In this document: piece after piece, positions 28,161 through 37,699 of the stretch | Position numbering within the stretch: the first letter of the stretch is position 1 | How the letters are laid out: every line of letters starts with the position of its first letter | Assembly (NCBI GenBank): GCA_024508355.1 | Contig: JAMZEJ010000001.1 | Span: forward strand, 248,001-312,000 | From: Rhizosaccharibacter radicis | GTDB lineage: Bacteria; Pseudomonadota; Alphaproteobacteria; Acetobacterales; Acetobacteraceae | Direction: 5' to 3' | Length of the DNA: 64,000 bases | Position numbers and translations under genes: made by a program | Notes under the pieces: generated by a model | Seen by the model: the letters and a program-made list of their open reading frames with translations, nothing else | What the model was told of the DNA's origin: nothing | Databases searched by the model: none

Positions 28161-30302
28161 CTAGTCCCGTCGCGCACCCTGCGTCATCATCCCCAGCACT
28201 CTGGAGGCGAGCCCGTCCGCGAGCCCGGGCGGGACCGCGGTGGCCTTGGCACCGCGCTCCGCCATCGCGCGCCGCGCGGCCGGATCACCCAGCATCGAGC
28301 ACAGCCAATCGAACAGCGCATCCTCGTCCGGGGGGATGGCGAGGGCGCCCGCCTCACGCAGTTCGCGCGCGGCATCGCGGAAGTTCTGCAGACGCGGTCC
28401 GCTGGCCACGGCGCAGCCGAGCCGCAGCGGTTCGAACGGGTTGTGCCCCCCGGCCGGTCCGGCCGCCGCCGTGAGACTGTTGCCGAGCACCACCACCGGG
28501 ACCAGGCGAAAGAACAGCCCCAGCTCGTCCAGCGTGTCGCACAGCCAGATCCCCGGCTCGGGTGGTGGATCCTCGCCCAGCGACCGGCGCCGCACCGGAG
28601 CCAGCTCGGCGGCGATCGCCGCGCCCCGTTCCGGATGACGCGGCACCAGCACGGTGAGCAGGGCCGGGTGCCGCGAGAGCAGCCGGTCGTGCAGGCGCCG
28701 CACGGCCGCTTCCTCGCCGGGATGGGTGGAGGCCGCCAGCCACACCGGACGTCCGGCCAGCAGCGCCGACAGCCTTGCGCGCTCCGCCTCGTCCACCGGC
28801 AACGGCGCAGCGGCGAGCTTGAGATCGCCCGGTACCTCCACCGGCCGGGAGGTCAGGCCGCGCAGCCGGGCCGCGTCCTCGGCGCTGCGCGCGGCGATCC
28901 AGTCGAAACCGTCCAGCATGCGGGCCGCCAGACCGCCGGCCTTCCGCCAGCGCCGGTAGCTGCGGTCGGACAGCCGTGCGTTCAGGAGCGCCACCGGGAT
29001 GCCGCGCTGCCGGCAGCCCGCCAGCATGGCCGGCCAGAGCTCGCTTTCCACCAGGGCCGCCGCGTCGGGCCGCCACCGGTCCAGGAAGCGATCGATCCAG
29101 CGCGGCACGTCCAGCGGCGCGAAGCGATGCCGGACGTCGTGCTGGCCGGCGAACCGCTTCTCGATCAGCCGGGCGGCGTTCACCGTGGCGGTGGTGACGA
29201 GCAGCTCGGTCCCGGGCCGCTGCCGGCGCAGGGCGTCGATCAGCGGCAGCAGCGACATGCTTTCTCCGACGCTCGCCGCATGCAGCCAGATCAGCCGCCC
29301 GGGCGGACGGGGCCCGGCATCCTGGCCGCGCCGCTCGGGCAGGCGGGTCGCGATCTCCTTGCCGCGGCGCACCCTGCGCCGCATCAACAGCAGCAGGGCG
29401 GGTGCGGCCAGGGAGGCCAGCACCGACCAGCTCCGCTCGGCAAGCGCGCCCTGTCTCGCCCTCGCATCCATCGTCGTGTCCGGCCGCGCTGGCTGCCCAC
29501 CTGCTGTGGTGACGCTGTCGGGTCCCGCCCGTTTCGCGGTGATCCAGGTCGGGTCCGCCGGTCCGGGCGGGACACCGAGTCGATCGCCGAGCGCTTCCAG
29601 CGCGCGGGTCAAGGGTCCGGCCGCTTCTTCCCAACCATGGCGAGGCACCGTCATCGGGGCGCCGCACAACAGCCGTCCTCGTCCGAACGGCAGCGGCAGC
29701 CGCATCCGGTCCCACGAGGCGGTGTTCCATGACGGGCTGCTGCGCGCCGCCACCGGCACCACCGGCACTCCGGACAAGGCGGCCATCCTCAGCACGCCGT
29801 CCTGCAACTCGCGTCGCGGGCCGCGCGGACCGTCCGGGGTGATCGCCACCAGACCGCCGCCGCGCAGCAGCCCGAGCAGGGTACGGAAGGCGGCGCCGCC
29901 GCCCTTGTCGCGCGCGGCGTTTCCGTCCTTCTCGCGGCGATGGCTGGAGCCGGCGATCGCCAGGATGTTCCAGCGGCGCACGATGTCGGCTATCAGCCGT
30001 CCGTCCCGGTGCCGGCTGATCAGCACGTGCAGGGTGAGCGTGGGCTCTACCGCCCTGGCATGCCACCACAGCACGGGAAGAAGCGGCAGTTGCTCGTGCC
30101 AGAAGGCGACCACCGCGGTTTGCCGCCGTCCGCCCGGAGACGTCGCACCGGTCAGCAACGGCCATGCCTCGGGATGCGCCTCGACCCGCCACCGCGTGGT
30201 GCGCAGCGCCAGGCCGAGATAGGCGCCCACCGTCCGGGTGAAGAGGGCTCGCGCCGCGTCGCTGCGCAGCGTTCGCTTCAGGAAGTCGGGTGTGCGGGAC
30301 AT
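28161..30302 (-). CDS. waaA: fusion of DUF374-type lysophospholipid acyltransferase and Kdo transferase WaaA
   Basis: One uninterrupted 713-codon frame from ATG 30302. Residues 1-245 are an LPLAT/DUF374 acyltransferase-like domain: FWHEQLPLLP (H69), ITPDGPRGPRRELQDGV, then VPVAARSSPSW. After a ~30-residue Pro/Thr/Gly linker, residues 278-713 are a full-length WaaA: membrane anchor (SLAAPALLLLM), LIWLHAASVGES (catalytic Glu region), VESELWPAMLAG, LLNARLSDRSYRRW and LGNSLTAAAGPAGGHNPFEP. WaaA attaches Kdo to lipid A. An ATG at 29471 could start WaaA separately, but no stop codon separates the halves. In relatives known to me they are usually adjacent separate genes. parS site 3 lies just upstream. 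Confidence 0.88.
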   Translation of the reverse strand: MSRTPDFLKRTLRSDAARALFTRTVGAYLGLALRTTRWRVEAHPEAWPLLTGATSPGGRRQTAVVAFWHEQLPLLPVLWWHARAVEPTLTLHVLISRHRDGRLIADIVRRWNILAIAGSSHRREKDGNAARDKGGGAAFRTLLGLLRGGGLVAITPDGPRGPRRELQDGVLRMAALSGVPVVPVAARSSPSWNTASWDRMRLPLPFGRGRLLCGAPMTVPRHGWEEAAGPLTRALEALGDRLGVPPGPADPTWITAKRAGPDSVTTAGGQPARPDTTMDARARQGALAERSWSVLASLAAPALLLLMRRRVRRGKEIATRLPERRGQDAGPRPPGRLIWLHAASVGESMSLLPLIDALRRQRPGTELLVTTATVNAARLIEKRFAGQHDVRHRFAPLDVPRWIDRFLDRWRPDAAALVESELWPAMLAGCRQRGIPVALLNARLSDRSYRRWRKAGGLAARMLDGFDWIAARSAEDAARLRGLTSRPVEVPGDLKLAAAPLPVDEAERARLSALLAGRPVWLAASTHPGEEAAVRRLHDRLLSRHPALLTVLVPRHPERGAAIAAELAPVRRRSLGEDPPPEPGIWLCDTLDELGLFFRLVPVVVLGNSLTAAAGPAGGHNPFEPLRLGCAVASGPRLQNFRDAARELREAGALAIPPDEDALFDWLCSMLGDPAARRAMAERGAKATAVPPGLADGLASRVLGMMTQGARRD

Positions 30303-30308
30303 GCCGGC

Positions 30309-30324
30309 TGTTTCACGTGAAACA
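30309..30324. other. parS centromere site 3
   Basis: A third perfect TGTTTCACGTGAAACA, in the 29-bp gap between aroC and the start of the acyltransferase-WaaA gene. Its position leaves only 6 bp before the ATG at 30302, so bound ParB could also affect translation-start or promoter access there. Confidence 0.9.
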
Positions 30325-30331
30325 CGTGGCT

Positions 30332-31429
30332 TCAGGCGCCCGCCTGCCGGTCGCGCCGGCCGCCATTCTGCCCGCGATGGCGCAGCAGGTGGTCGGCCAG
30401 CACGCAGGCCAGCATCGCTTCGCCGACCGGCACGGCGCGGATGCCAACGCAAGGGTCGTGGCGGCCTCGCGTGGCGACCTCGATCTCGGCGCCGTCACGC
30501 GTGACGGAGGGTACCGGGGTGAGGATCGAGCTGGTGGGTTTCACCGCGAAGCGGGCGAGCACCGGCTGGCCGGTCGAGATGCCGCCCAGGATGCCGCCCG
30601 CGTGGTTGCTCTCGAAGCGCACCGCGCCGTCTCGCATGCGCATCGGATCGGCGTTGTCCTCGCCGGTCAGCGTCGCCGCCTCGAAGCCGGCGCCGATCTC
30701 CACCGCCTTGACGGCGTTGATGCCCATCAGCGCGCCGGCGAGATCGGCGTCAAGCTTGCCGTAGAGCGGCGCGCCCAGCCCGGGCGGCACGCCCGTCGCT
30801 TCCAGGGCGATCACCGCGCCCACCGAGGAGCCCGCCTTGCGGACCCCGTCCAGATAGTCTTCCCACACCGGCACGGTGCCAGGGTCGGGACAGAAGAACG
30901 GGTTGCGGTCCACCTCGTCCCAGTTCCAGCGCGCCTCGTCGATCGCGTGCCGGCCGATGCGCACCAGGGCGCCGCGGATCCGCACGGTCTCGCCCAGCAC
31001 GAGACGCGCGACGGCGCCCGCCGCGACCCGCACCGCGGTTTCCCGGGCGGAGGACCGGCCGCCGCCGCGAGGATCCCGCAGCCCGTACTTCGCCTCGTAC
31101 GCCCAGTCCGCATGTCCCGGCCGGTAGCGGTCGGCGATGTCGCCATAGTCCTTGGAACGCTGGTCGGCGTTCTCGATCAGCAGGGAGATCGGCGTGCCGG
31201 TGGTGCGTCCCTCGAACACGCCGCTGAGGATGCGCACCTGGTCCGGCTCGCGCCGCTGGGTGGTGAAGCGGGACTGGCCGGGGCGGCGGCGATCCAGGAA
31301 CGGCTGGATGTCCGCCTCGGACAGCCGCAGCCCCGGCGGGCAGCCATCCACCACGCCGCCGATCGCCGGGCCGTGGCTTTCGCCCCAGCTGGTGACGCGG
31401 AACAGATGCCCGAAACTGTTGTGCGACAT
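30332..31429 (-). CDS. aroC: chorismate synthase
   Basis: A 365-residue FMN-dependent enzyme that makes chorismate in the shikimate pathway. Signatures are [18 protein letters not shown] near the N-terminus, [17 protein letters not shown] near the C-terminus and [16 protein letters not shown]. Full length, cytosolic. It follows fabI by 25 bp on the same strand, suggesting a fabI-aroC transcript. Confidence 0.97.
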   Translation of the reverse strand: MSHNSFGHLFRVTSWGESHGPAIGGVVDGCPPGLRLSEADIQPFLDRRRPGQSRFTTQRREPDQVRILSGVFEGRTTGTPISLLIENADQRSKDYGDIADRYRPGHADWAYEAKYGLRDPRGGGRSSARETAVRVAAGAVARLVLGETVRIRGALVRIGRHAIDEARWNWDEVDRNPFFCPDPGTVPVWEDYLDGVRKAGSSVGAVIALEATGVPPGLGAPLYGKLDADLAGALMGINAVKAVEIGAGFEAATLTGEDNADPMRMRDGAVRFESNHAGGILGGISTGQPVLARFAVKPTSSILTPVPSVTRDGAEIEVATRGRHDPCVGIRAVPVGEAMLACVLADHLLRHRGQNGGRRDRQAGA

Positions 31430-31454
31430 GGCGGCGGATCAGCCGTGGGACGTT

Positions 31455-32294
31455 CTATTCGCCGGACACGGCGATGTCGGGCGCCTTGGGGTTCTTCATG
31501 CCGACGACGTGGTAGCCGCTGTCCACATGGTGCACCTCGCCGGTGACGCCACGCGACAGGTCGCTCAGCAGGTAGAGGCCGGCGCCCCCAACCTCCTCGA
31601 TGCTGACATTGCGCTCGAGCGGCGCGTTGAGCTGGTTCCAGCGCAGGATGTAGCGGAAATCGCCGATGCCGTTGGCCGCGAGCGTCTTGATGGGGCCGGC
31701 CGAGATCGCGTTGACGCGGATGCCGTCCACGCCGAGATCGGCCGCCATGTAGCGCACGGACGCTTCCAGCGCCGCCTTGGCCACGCCCATCATGTTGTAG
31801 TGCGGCATCACCCGCTCGGCGCCGAGATAGGTGAGCGTCAGCAGCGAGCCGTCCGGGTTCATGATCGCGGCCGCGCGGCGCGACACGGCGGTGAAGGAGT
31901 AGCAGGAGATGTCCATCGCCTGCAGGAAGGCGTCGCGCGGCGTGTCGAGATAGCGGCCGCGCAGGTACTGCTTGTCGGCCCAGCCGATGGCGTGCACCAG
32001 GAAGTCGATCTTGCCCCATTCGCGTTCGATGCGCGCGAAGGTCTCGTCCATCGCCGCGTCGTCCGACACGTCGCACGGCAGCACCAGGGTGGAGCCGAGG
32101 CTTTCCGCCAGCGGCCGCACCCGCTTCTCCAGCGCCTCGCCCTGGAAGGTGAAGGCCAGTTCCGCCCCCTGCGCCGCGCAGGCGCAGGCGATGCCCCAGG
32201 CGATGGAGCGGTCGTTGGCGACGCCCATGACGAGGCCGCGCTTGCCCTGCATCAGGGTGCCGCGCGCGGGGGTGTTGGTCTTGCCGTCAGACAT
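31455..32294 (-). CDS. fabI: enoyl-[acyl-carrier-protein] reductase (NADH), FabI
   Basis: A 279-residue FabI that reduces enoyl-ACP in fatty-acid elongation. It has the modified Rossmann motif GVANDRSIAWGIA and the catalytic Tyr-X6-Lys in YNMMGVAKAALE; SAGPIKTLAANGIGDF follows. The start MSDGKTNTPARGTLMQGKR (32294) gives normal length. The gene is divergent from pdxH across 281 bp that should hold both promoters; no specific site is recognised there. Confidence 0.96.
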   Translation of the reverse strand: MSDGKTNTPARGTLMQGKRGLVMGVANDRSIAWGIACACAAQGAELAFTFQGEALEKRVRPLAESLGSTLVLPCDVSDDAAMDETFARIEREWGKIDFLVHAIGWADKQYLRGRYLDTPRDAFLQAMDISCYSFTAVSRRAAAIMNPDGSLLTLTYLGAERVMPHYNMMGVAKAALEASVRYMAADLGVDGIRVNAISAGPIKTLAANGIGDFRYILRWNQLNAPLERNVSIEEVGGAGLYLLSDLSRGVTGEVHHVDSGYHVVGMKNPKAPDIAVSGE

Positions 32295-32575
32295 CGCGGC
32301 CTCTGTGTGCGGGATGGGTGGAGGATGAAGCGGTGATGCCGGCACGATAGCGCCCGGCGGCGTGGTCGCACAGGGAGCAGGTGCGCGACAAGGGCACGCC
32401 CGCCGCCTGCCGGCCTGGTGCGCGCGGGCGGTGCATCTCCGGTCGCGGGCAGCACGCGCGTCCTGACTCCGGGCCGGCCCCGCCCTTGGCGGTCGCCGCC
32501 GGAGCGCGCAGGATCGGGCCGGTTGTCGCCGGAAGCCGCCGGCGCCATGACCATTCCTGCCGAGGATCGAGCGCG

Positions 32576-33172
32576 ATGTCGGACACGTTGCCCGTGGTGG
32601 ACGATCCCATCGCGCTGTTCGAGGAGTGGCTGGCCGAAGCGGCCCTGCACGAACCCAACGATCCCAACGCCATGGCGGTGGCGACCGCGACACCGGATGG
32701 TCGCCCTTCGGTGCGGATGCTGCTGCTCAAGGGCGTCGATGCGCGCGGCTTCGTGTTCTACACCAACACCGAAAGCCGCAAGGGCGGCGAGCTGCTCGCC
32801 AACGATCGGGTCGCCCTCCTGTTCCATTGGAAGAGCCTGCGCCGCCAGGTGCGCGTCGAGGGACCGGTGCGGCCCGTCACGGACGCGGAAGCGGACGAGT
32901 ATTTCAACAGCCGTTCGCGCTTGTCCCGGATCGGCGCGCTGGCGTCCGACCAGTCGCGGCCGCTGTCCGAGCGGTCGCTGCTGCAGAAGCGGGTGGAAGA
33001 GCTGGACCGGCTTCATCCCGGCGAGGACGTTCCCCGGCCGCCCCATTGGCGCGGCTTCCGCCTCGTGCCCGAGGTGATGGAATTCTGGCAGGACATGCCC
33101 TACCGGCTGCACGACCGGCTGCTGTATCGCCGCGACGGCGCGGGCTGGGACACGACGCGGCTCTACCCCTGA
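32576..33172 (+). CDS. pdxH: pyridoxamine 5'-phosphate oxidase
   Basis: A 198-residue FMN enzyme that oxidises pyridoxine/pyridoxamine phosphate to PLP. Conserved blocks are RPSVRMLLLKGVDARGFVFY, TNTESRKGGELLAN and SRIGALASDQS. The C-terminal RRDGAGWDTTRLYP is the diagnostic end of PdxH. ATG 32576 gives the usual length. It would supply cofactor to the PLP enzymes elsewhere in the window. Confidence 0.95.
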   Translation: MSDTLPVVDDPIALFEEWLAEAALHEPNDPNAMAVATATPDGRPSVRMLLLKGVDARGFVFYTNTESRKGGELLANDRVALLFHWKSLRRQVRVEGPVRPVTDAEADEYFNSRSRLSRIGALASDQSRPLSERSLLQKRVEELDRLHPGEDVPRPPHWRGFRLVPEVMEFWQDMPYRLHDRLLYRRDGAGWDTTRLYP

Positions 33173-33332
33173 GGCACAGGCTTCACGGCATGTCGGCCCG
33201 CCTGCTCGCGTGTCCCGCCGCGAACGGCGCGGCGGTGCCAGGGGACCGGCCACGCTTCCGGCTTGCGGCGGAAGCGCGGAAGGGCAACGATCGCCGCAGC
33301 CATTTTCCGCGCCGCCTCGGCAGGAGCTTCCG

Positions 33333-34253
33333 ATGCAGCAGCCCCTTCTCCATCCCATCGCCCTGATCCTGCTGCCGCTGAACGGCACGCCGACCGGCGC
33401 GGCCGCCCTTGAACTCGGGCTGCAGCTCGCGCGCCGTTTCGCGGCGCATCTGGACGCGCTGCACGTGGGCAGCGACAGCCGGGAGGTGGCGCCGCTGGCC
33501 GGCGAGGGTTTGTCCGGCGCGCTGGTGGAGGAAATGATCGGCGCGGCGGAACGGGAGTCCGGCCGCCGGCTGCGCACCATGCGGTCGCTGTTCGACCGGG
33601 TGATGGCGGAGGAAGCCGCCGCCGGCCGCCCGGTCGCCACCCTGGATCGCGAGCGCCTGTCAGACCCCGCGACGCCGCCGGTGGAAGGGGCGACCGCCGG
33701 GTTCCGCGCGGTGGCGGGGCGGGAACACGAGCGCGTGGCTTTCGCCGCCCGCCTGTCCGACCTGATCGTGGTGCCGCACGCCGATTCCGGCGACGAGGTA
33801 TCATCGTCCGAGGCGCTGCACGCGGTGCTGTTCGATAGCGGACGGCCGGTCATCATCGCGCCGAAGCGGGTGGCGGCCACCGTCGGGCGGCGCATCGCGA
33901 TCGGCTGGAACGGCACCGCGGAAAGCGCGTCGGCCGTGATGTCGATCCTGCCCTGGCTGCAGCACGCGGACGCGGTGGAGGTGCTGCACTCGCCGGAATA
34001 CCAGCGCCAGGGCCCGAGCGCCGAGGAGCTGGTGGCCTATCTCGCCATCCACGGCGTGCGCGCCACGACGCGGCAGTTCGCGTCCGTCGACCGCGAGGTG
34101 GGTGCCGGCCTGCTGGCGGCGGCCGGCTCGTTCGGCGCCGATCTGCTGTGCATGGGCGCCTATTCGCATTCCCGCCTGCGCCAGCTGATCCTGGGCGGGG
34201 TCACCCGCCACGTGCTGGAAGCGGCCACCCTGCCGGTGCTGATGGCGCGCTGA
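33333..34253 (+). CDS. universal stress protein, tandem-domain
   Basis: A 306-residue protein of two Usp-like halves. The N-terminal half (ALILLPLNGTPTGAAALELG, LDALHVGSD) lacks a recognisable ATP motif. The C-terminal half (IAIGWNGTAESASAVMS) ends with the nucleotide-binding signature GAYSHSRLRQLILGGVTRHV. Cytosolic, role in stress unspecified. ATG 33333 follows AGGAG. The middle (about 95-125) is a linker. Confidence 0.87.
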   Translation: MQQPLLHPIALILLPLNGTPTGAAALELGLQLARRFAAHLDALHVGSDSREVAPLAGEGLSGALVEEMIGAAERESGRRLRTMRSLFDRVMAEEAAAGRPVATLDRERLSDPATPPVEGATAGFRAVAGREHERVAFAARLSDLIVVPHADSGDEVSSSEALHAVLFDSGRPVIIAPKRVAATVGRRIAIGWNGTAESASAVMSILPWLQHADAVEVLHSPEYQRQGPSAEELVAYLAIHGVRATTRQFASVDREVGAGLLAAAGSFGADLLCMGAYSHSRLRQLILGGVTRHVLEAATLPVLMAR

Positions 34254-34391
34254 TCGACGCGCGCCGGCTGATCATCCCGGCAGCAACACGCCGAAGGCCC
34301 CGATGCTCGATCGCAGCATCATGCAGAACCCGGATTCGTTCTGAAGCCACAACGATAATCCTGCCTCTGGCGGCGTGCGATCACTTTCCGC

Positions 34392-35051
34392 TCAGATCCC
34401 CGGCAGCTCGTTGATCGTCACCACCCGCCACCCGGCCGGATGGCGTTCCAGGATGGTCACGCTCAGGTTCTGCACCGACAGGCGCAGCGAGGCGGCGGCG
34501 GAGATGCCGAGCGCGTGGGCGCAAGCGGCGCGGATCGTGCCGCCATGCGTTATGGCTACGATGTCATGGCCGTCATGCGCATCGGCCAGCCGGTCCAGGG
34601 TTTCGGCGACGCGGCCGCAGACCTGTTCCATGCTTTCCCCGCCAGCGGGCGCTTCCGCGGCGTTGATCGGCCAGAACGGCTCCGGTGGCAGACGCAGATG
34701 CCGGTGCAGCGTGTCGTATTCGAGCCCGTGCAGCTCGCCCATCGACTGCTCGATGAAACCGGGTTCCACCGTCCAGTCCGCCGCGCCGTAGCCCGCCTCC
34801 TGGATGGCCTGGGCGGTGCGGTGGGTGCGCGACAACGGCGTGACGATCCAGCGCGCGTCGCGCGGCAGCCGACGCGCCAGCGCCTCGTACATCGGCGCCT
34901 GCGCCACCAGCGTGTCCGGGCACAGGGGCACGTCGAGCGAGCCGTAGAGCGTCAGCCGGGCGTTCTGTTCCACCAGCGCATGCCGGATCAGCCAGAAGCG
35001 GGTCACGCCCGGCGGCAGGACGGGCATGTCGAGAAAGGTGCTCTGGCTCAT
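34392..35051 (-). CDS. histidine phosphatase superfamily protein
   Basis: A 219-residue phosphoglycerate-mutase-like phosphatase. The catalytic motif is LIRHALVEQN, an RHA variant of the usual RHG, with the phosphohistidine retained. The second His is in ITHGGTIRAA, and TPLSRTHRTAQAI supplies the second Arg. Overall it resembles CobC/GpmB-like broad phosphatases; the substrate is unknown and no cobalamin genes are nearby. It lies downstream of the PLP-fold gene on the same strand, separated by 274 bp. Confidence 0.86.
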   Translation of the reverse strand: MSQSTFLDMPVLPPGVTRFWLIRHALVEQNARLTLYGSLDVPLCPDTLVAQAPMYEALARRLPRDARWIVTPLSRTHRTAQAIQEAGYGAADWTVEPGFIEQSMGELHGLEYDTLHRHLRLPPEPFWPINAAEAPAGGESMEQVCGRVAETLDRLADAHDGHDIVAITHGGTIRAACAHALGISAAASLRLSVQNLSVTILERHPAGWRVVTINELPGI

Positions 35052-35325
35052 GGGACCGAGCCTGTTGCCCGGAATGGGCGCGAAGGGAAAGGGGGCACGC
35101 GTCGGCCTCGCGATCCGCCCGGCGGTCGCGTGCCGCATGGCCACCGCGGCAGGCCGCTATCGCCCGGACACACCGGAGCCGGCCGGGCCCGCAAGGTGGG
35201 GTGGCGGCCGGCTTGTGTCGGCGGGAGACCCCGGCGTGTCGGGCCGGGGAGTGGGGCGAGCGCCAGGGCCGGATGTCGCGGCCGGGTCGTGATGGTCCGG
35301 TCGCGCCGGCGCGGCGTGCGGGCCG

Positions 35326-37662
35326 TCAGATGTCCAGCCCGGGATCGGCACGCGGCGGCGGAGCGCGGTCGGCGGCGAACACCGGCACCGGATCGAGCGC
35401 GGCGATCCGGTTCCAATGACGGAGGATCAGGCCGATCTTGTTCAGCACCCGGCCCGCGTCGCGTGCCTCGCGCCGCAGCCGCGCATCGGGATCCAGCGCC
35501 GCGTGCGACGGCTCGCCGCTCACCAGCCGGGCCCCCACGGACACGCGCAGCGCACCTGCCATCGCGCCCGGCAGCAGCGGATGCGCCACCGGCGCCGGCT
35601 GGCCGATATGGCACAGCAATGCGGCCAGCTCGTGCTCTTCCGCGGTGGCGTCCGCAGGCAGCGCCGGCGACAGGTCGGCATTCAGCCAGCGATACACCAG
35701 CCGGGCGCGCTCCATGTCCAGCGGCCGGCGCGCCGTTCCCGGCGGTAGCTCCGAGGCCGGCTGGCGCACCAGGATGCTGCGGATCAACTGCCGCTCGTCC
35801 CAGCCGGGCACGGCCTCCCCCTCGCCGTTCCGGCCGCGGCGGGGCGCCGGCACCGCGACCGCTTCCAGGTCGGGATGTGCGGCCACGGCCGCTTCCACCG
35901 CCGCGATGAACCCGTCGATCCGCCGCGCGGCCTCGGCGGGGGGCACGGCCGCGAAGGCCTGCATCTCCGCGAGCGCGGCACTCCAGCGCAGCAGCATCCC
36001 CGTGTTGGGGGTGGCCTGCAGCGTTCGCGCGGCGGGCGTGCCTTCCGGCCAGTCCAGGCGGCTGCCATAGAGCGACAGCCCGTCGGGCAGCGCCGCCGGA
36101 TCCCGGAGCGCGCGCATGGCGTCCGGCGGCAACAGCACCGCGCCGCAGAAGGGCGGTCCGGTGAAGAACTTGGAGCCGGTGACGACGACCATCCAGCCGC
36201 GCCGGAGGTAGCCGCGCACCCGGCGGGCGTCGAGACGAGCCTGGCAGGCATCCACGACGGTGACGATCCGGTCGCCCAGTTCCGCGTGCAGCCCGTCGAG
36301 AACCGGCAGGCCCGGGGCCAGCAGCCCGGTCTTGCTCAGATCGAGGCGGTGCATCAGCACGCGCCGTCCGGCCGCAGCTTCCGCCCGGGCGAGCGTCTCG
36401 CATTCAGCGTCCACCTCCGCGGCATCGCGGAGCGTGCCGTCGGGCGTGCGCAGCGCCAGGGCACGCACGATCGTGTCCGCGGGGAAGCCGGACACCGCTT
36501 CGCCCCGCCGCACGGGGCGCGCCCGGGCGGTGTCGGCGGCGAAGTGCCTGCCGGCGGCCGCCAGCGGGACGCCGGTCCCCGTTTCTTCCGGGGCCACCAG
36601 CACGTTGCTGACGGGGCGCGGTTCGGTGCCCATGCGGGCGGCCACCGCGAGCGCGATCAGCTCGCAATCGGTGCCCGACGGCGCTAGCACCGTTTCCGCA
36701 CCCGCGACCGCGTCCAGCCCGAAATGCGACGACACGCCGGTCCGGACCCGCCGCATCTCCTCGACCAGCGCGATGGCGGCGGTGCCGCGCAGGGCGGCGG
36801 TGGCGAGCCGCTTGCGCGCCGCCTCGGCGCCTCCGAAGCCGCGCTCGCTGAGCGAGGACGCCGTGGAGGACGCGAAGCTGATCGCCCAGGGCCGCGGCCG
36901 GTGCGAGCAGCCGTAATGGTTGAGCCCCGTGCGCGGATCCACGGCCAGCCGGTTGTCGCCGCCCCCGGCCATCAGCGCTTCCACCGGGCCGATCAGCGAC
37001 CAGCAGGCGGCGAGCCGTTCGCGCACGGCCTCCGGCACCGCGTCTTCGTCGCCACCGTCGCCGAGGCAGGCGGCGCGGAGCAGACGGTAGGGGGAGCCCT
37101 GGAGGCCGCGCAGCCGCGGCCAGATCTGTCCGAGCACGGCGAGCGACGGTACGTCTGGTGCGGCCATCACCGCGACCCAGGCCGCAGGATCGCTCCCCGT
37201 CGCCGCCCATCCGCCGGGCGCCGGTGGCTCGGCGACCTCGTCCAGCCGCCAGAACAGCGCCGCCACCCGGGCCGCGCACAATCCCGCCAGCACCGGCAGG
37301 TCGCAGGGCGCGAACTCCGTGGCGACCGTTCCGGCTGTATCCGCCCGGGCGGTTCGTGCGGGAGGCTCCACGATCGGGAGCACCGTGGCGACGGCAGGGG
37401 CGGTCGCACGGACATCCGGCGCCCCGGAGCGGGCGGCGGCATCCAGCAGCATCGACAGCTCGAGCGCGTGCCGGAGATGGAAGGCACCGATCCGGTCGGA
37501 CAGCGTGCAGGCGGCACCCAGCACCACCCGGCCGGCGGGGTCGGCCCGGAACGGAGTGTCCAGGGTCGGATCGAAGCGGATATCCTGATGATCCGCGACG
37601 ATGCGCAGGTCGGGCCGGTCCAGGACCCGCAGCAGGGAACCACTCAGCGCCTCGGAGAACAT
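35326..37662 (-). CDS. uncharacterised PLP-fold (class V aminotransferase-like) protein with novel N-terminal domain
   Basis: A 778-residue protein. Residues 1-235 match no family I recognise. They are alpha-rich, contain a SPYRLLRAAC segment, and have no signal or membrane segment. From about 240 the sequence reads like a fold-type I PLP enzyme: DPRTGLNHYGCSHRPRP, then TVLAPSGTDCELIALAVAA (325-343, phosphate-binding region), VTVVDACQARLD (D471, the pyridine-ring Asp) and VVVTGSKFFTGPPFCGAVLL with K498 as the candidate Schiff-base lysine. A glycine-poor C-terminal domain continues to 778. Reaction and substrate are unknown. It is divergent from rfbB, which does not prove a role in sugar synthesis. 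Confidence 0.8.
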   Translation of the reverse strand: MFSEALSGSLLRVLDRPDLRIVADHQDIRFDPTLDTPFRADPAGRVVLGAACTLSDRIGAFHLRHALELSMLLDAAARSGAPDVRATAPAVATVLPIVEPPARTARADTAGTVATEFAPCDLPVLAGLCAARVAALFWRLDEVAEPPAPGGWAATGSDPAAWVAVMAAPDVPSLAVLGQIWPRLRGLQGSPYRLLRAACLGDGGDEDAVPEAVRERLAACWSLIGPVEALMAGGGDNRLAVDPRTGLNHYGCSHRPRPWAISFASSTASSLSERGFGGAEAARKRLATAALRGTAAIALVEEMRRVRTGVSSHFGLDAVAGAETVLAPSGTDCELIALAVAARMGTEPRPVSNVLVAPEETGTGVPLAAAGRHFAADTARARPVRRGEAVSGFPADTIVRALALRTPDGTLRDAAEVDAECETLARAEAAAGRRVLMHRLDLSKTGLLAPGLPVLDGLHAELGDRIVTVVDACQARLDARRVRGYLRRGWMVVVTGSKFFTGPPFCGAVLLPPDAMRALRDPAALPDGLSLYGSRLDWPEGTPAARTLQATPNTGMLLRWSAALAEMQAFAAVPPAEAARRIDGFIAAVEAAVAAHPDLEAVAVPAPRRGRNGEGEAVPGWDERQLIRSILVRQPASELPPGTARRPLDMERARLVYRWLNADLSPALPADATAEEHELAALLCHIGQPAPVAHPLLPGAMAGALRVSVGARLVSGEPSHAALDPDARLRREARDAGRVLNKIGLILRHWNRIAALDPVPVFAADRAPPPRADPGLDI

Positions 37663-37699
37663 CCGGCCTCTCCTTCAACCGTCCGGCCGTGCCGGCCCG

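Noticed and set aside
28443-30320. Plus-strand frames opposite the acyltransferase-WaaA gene
   Set aside because: No motif, and the opposite strand carries WaaA signatures over the whole stretch.
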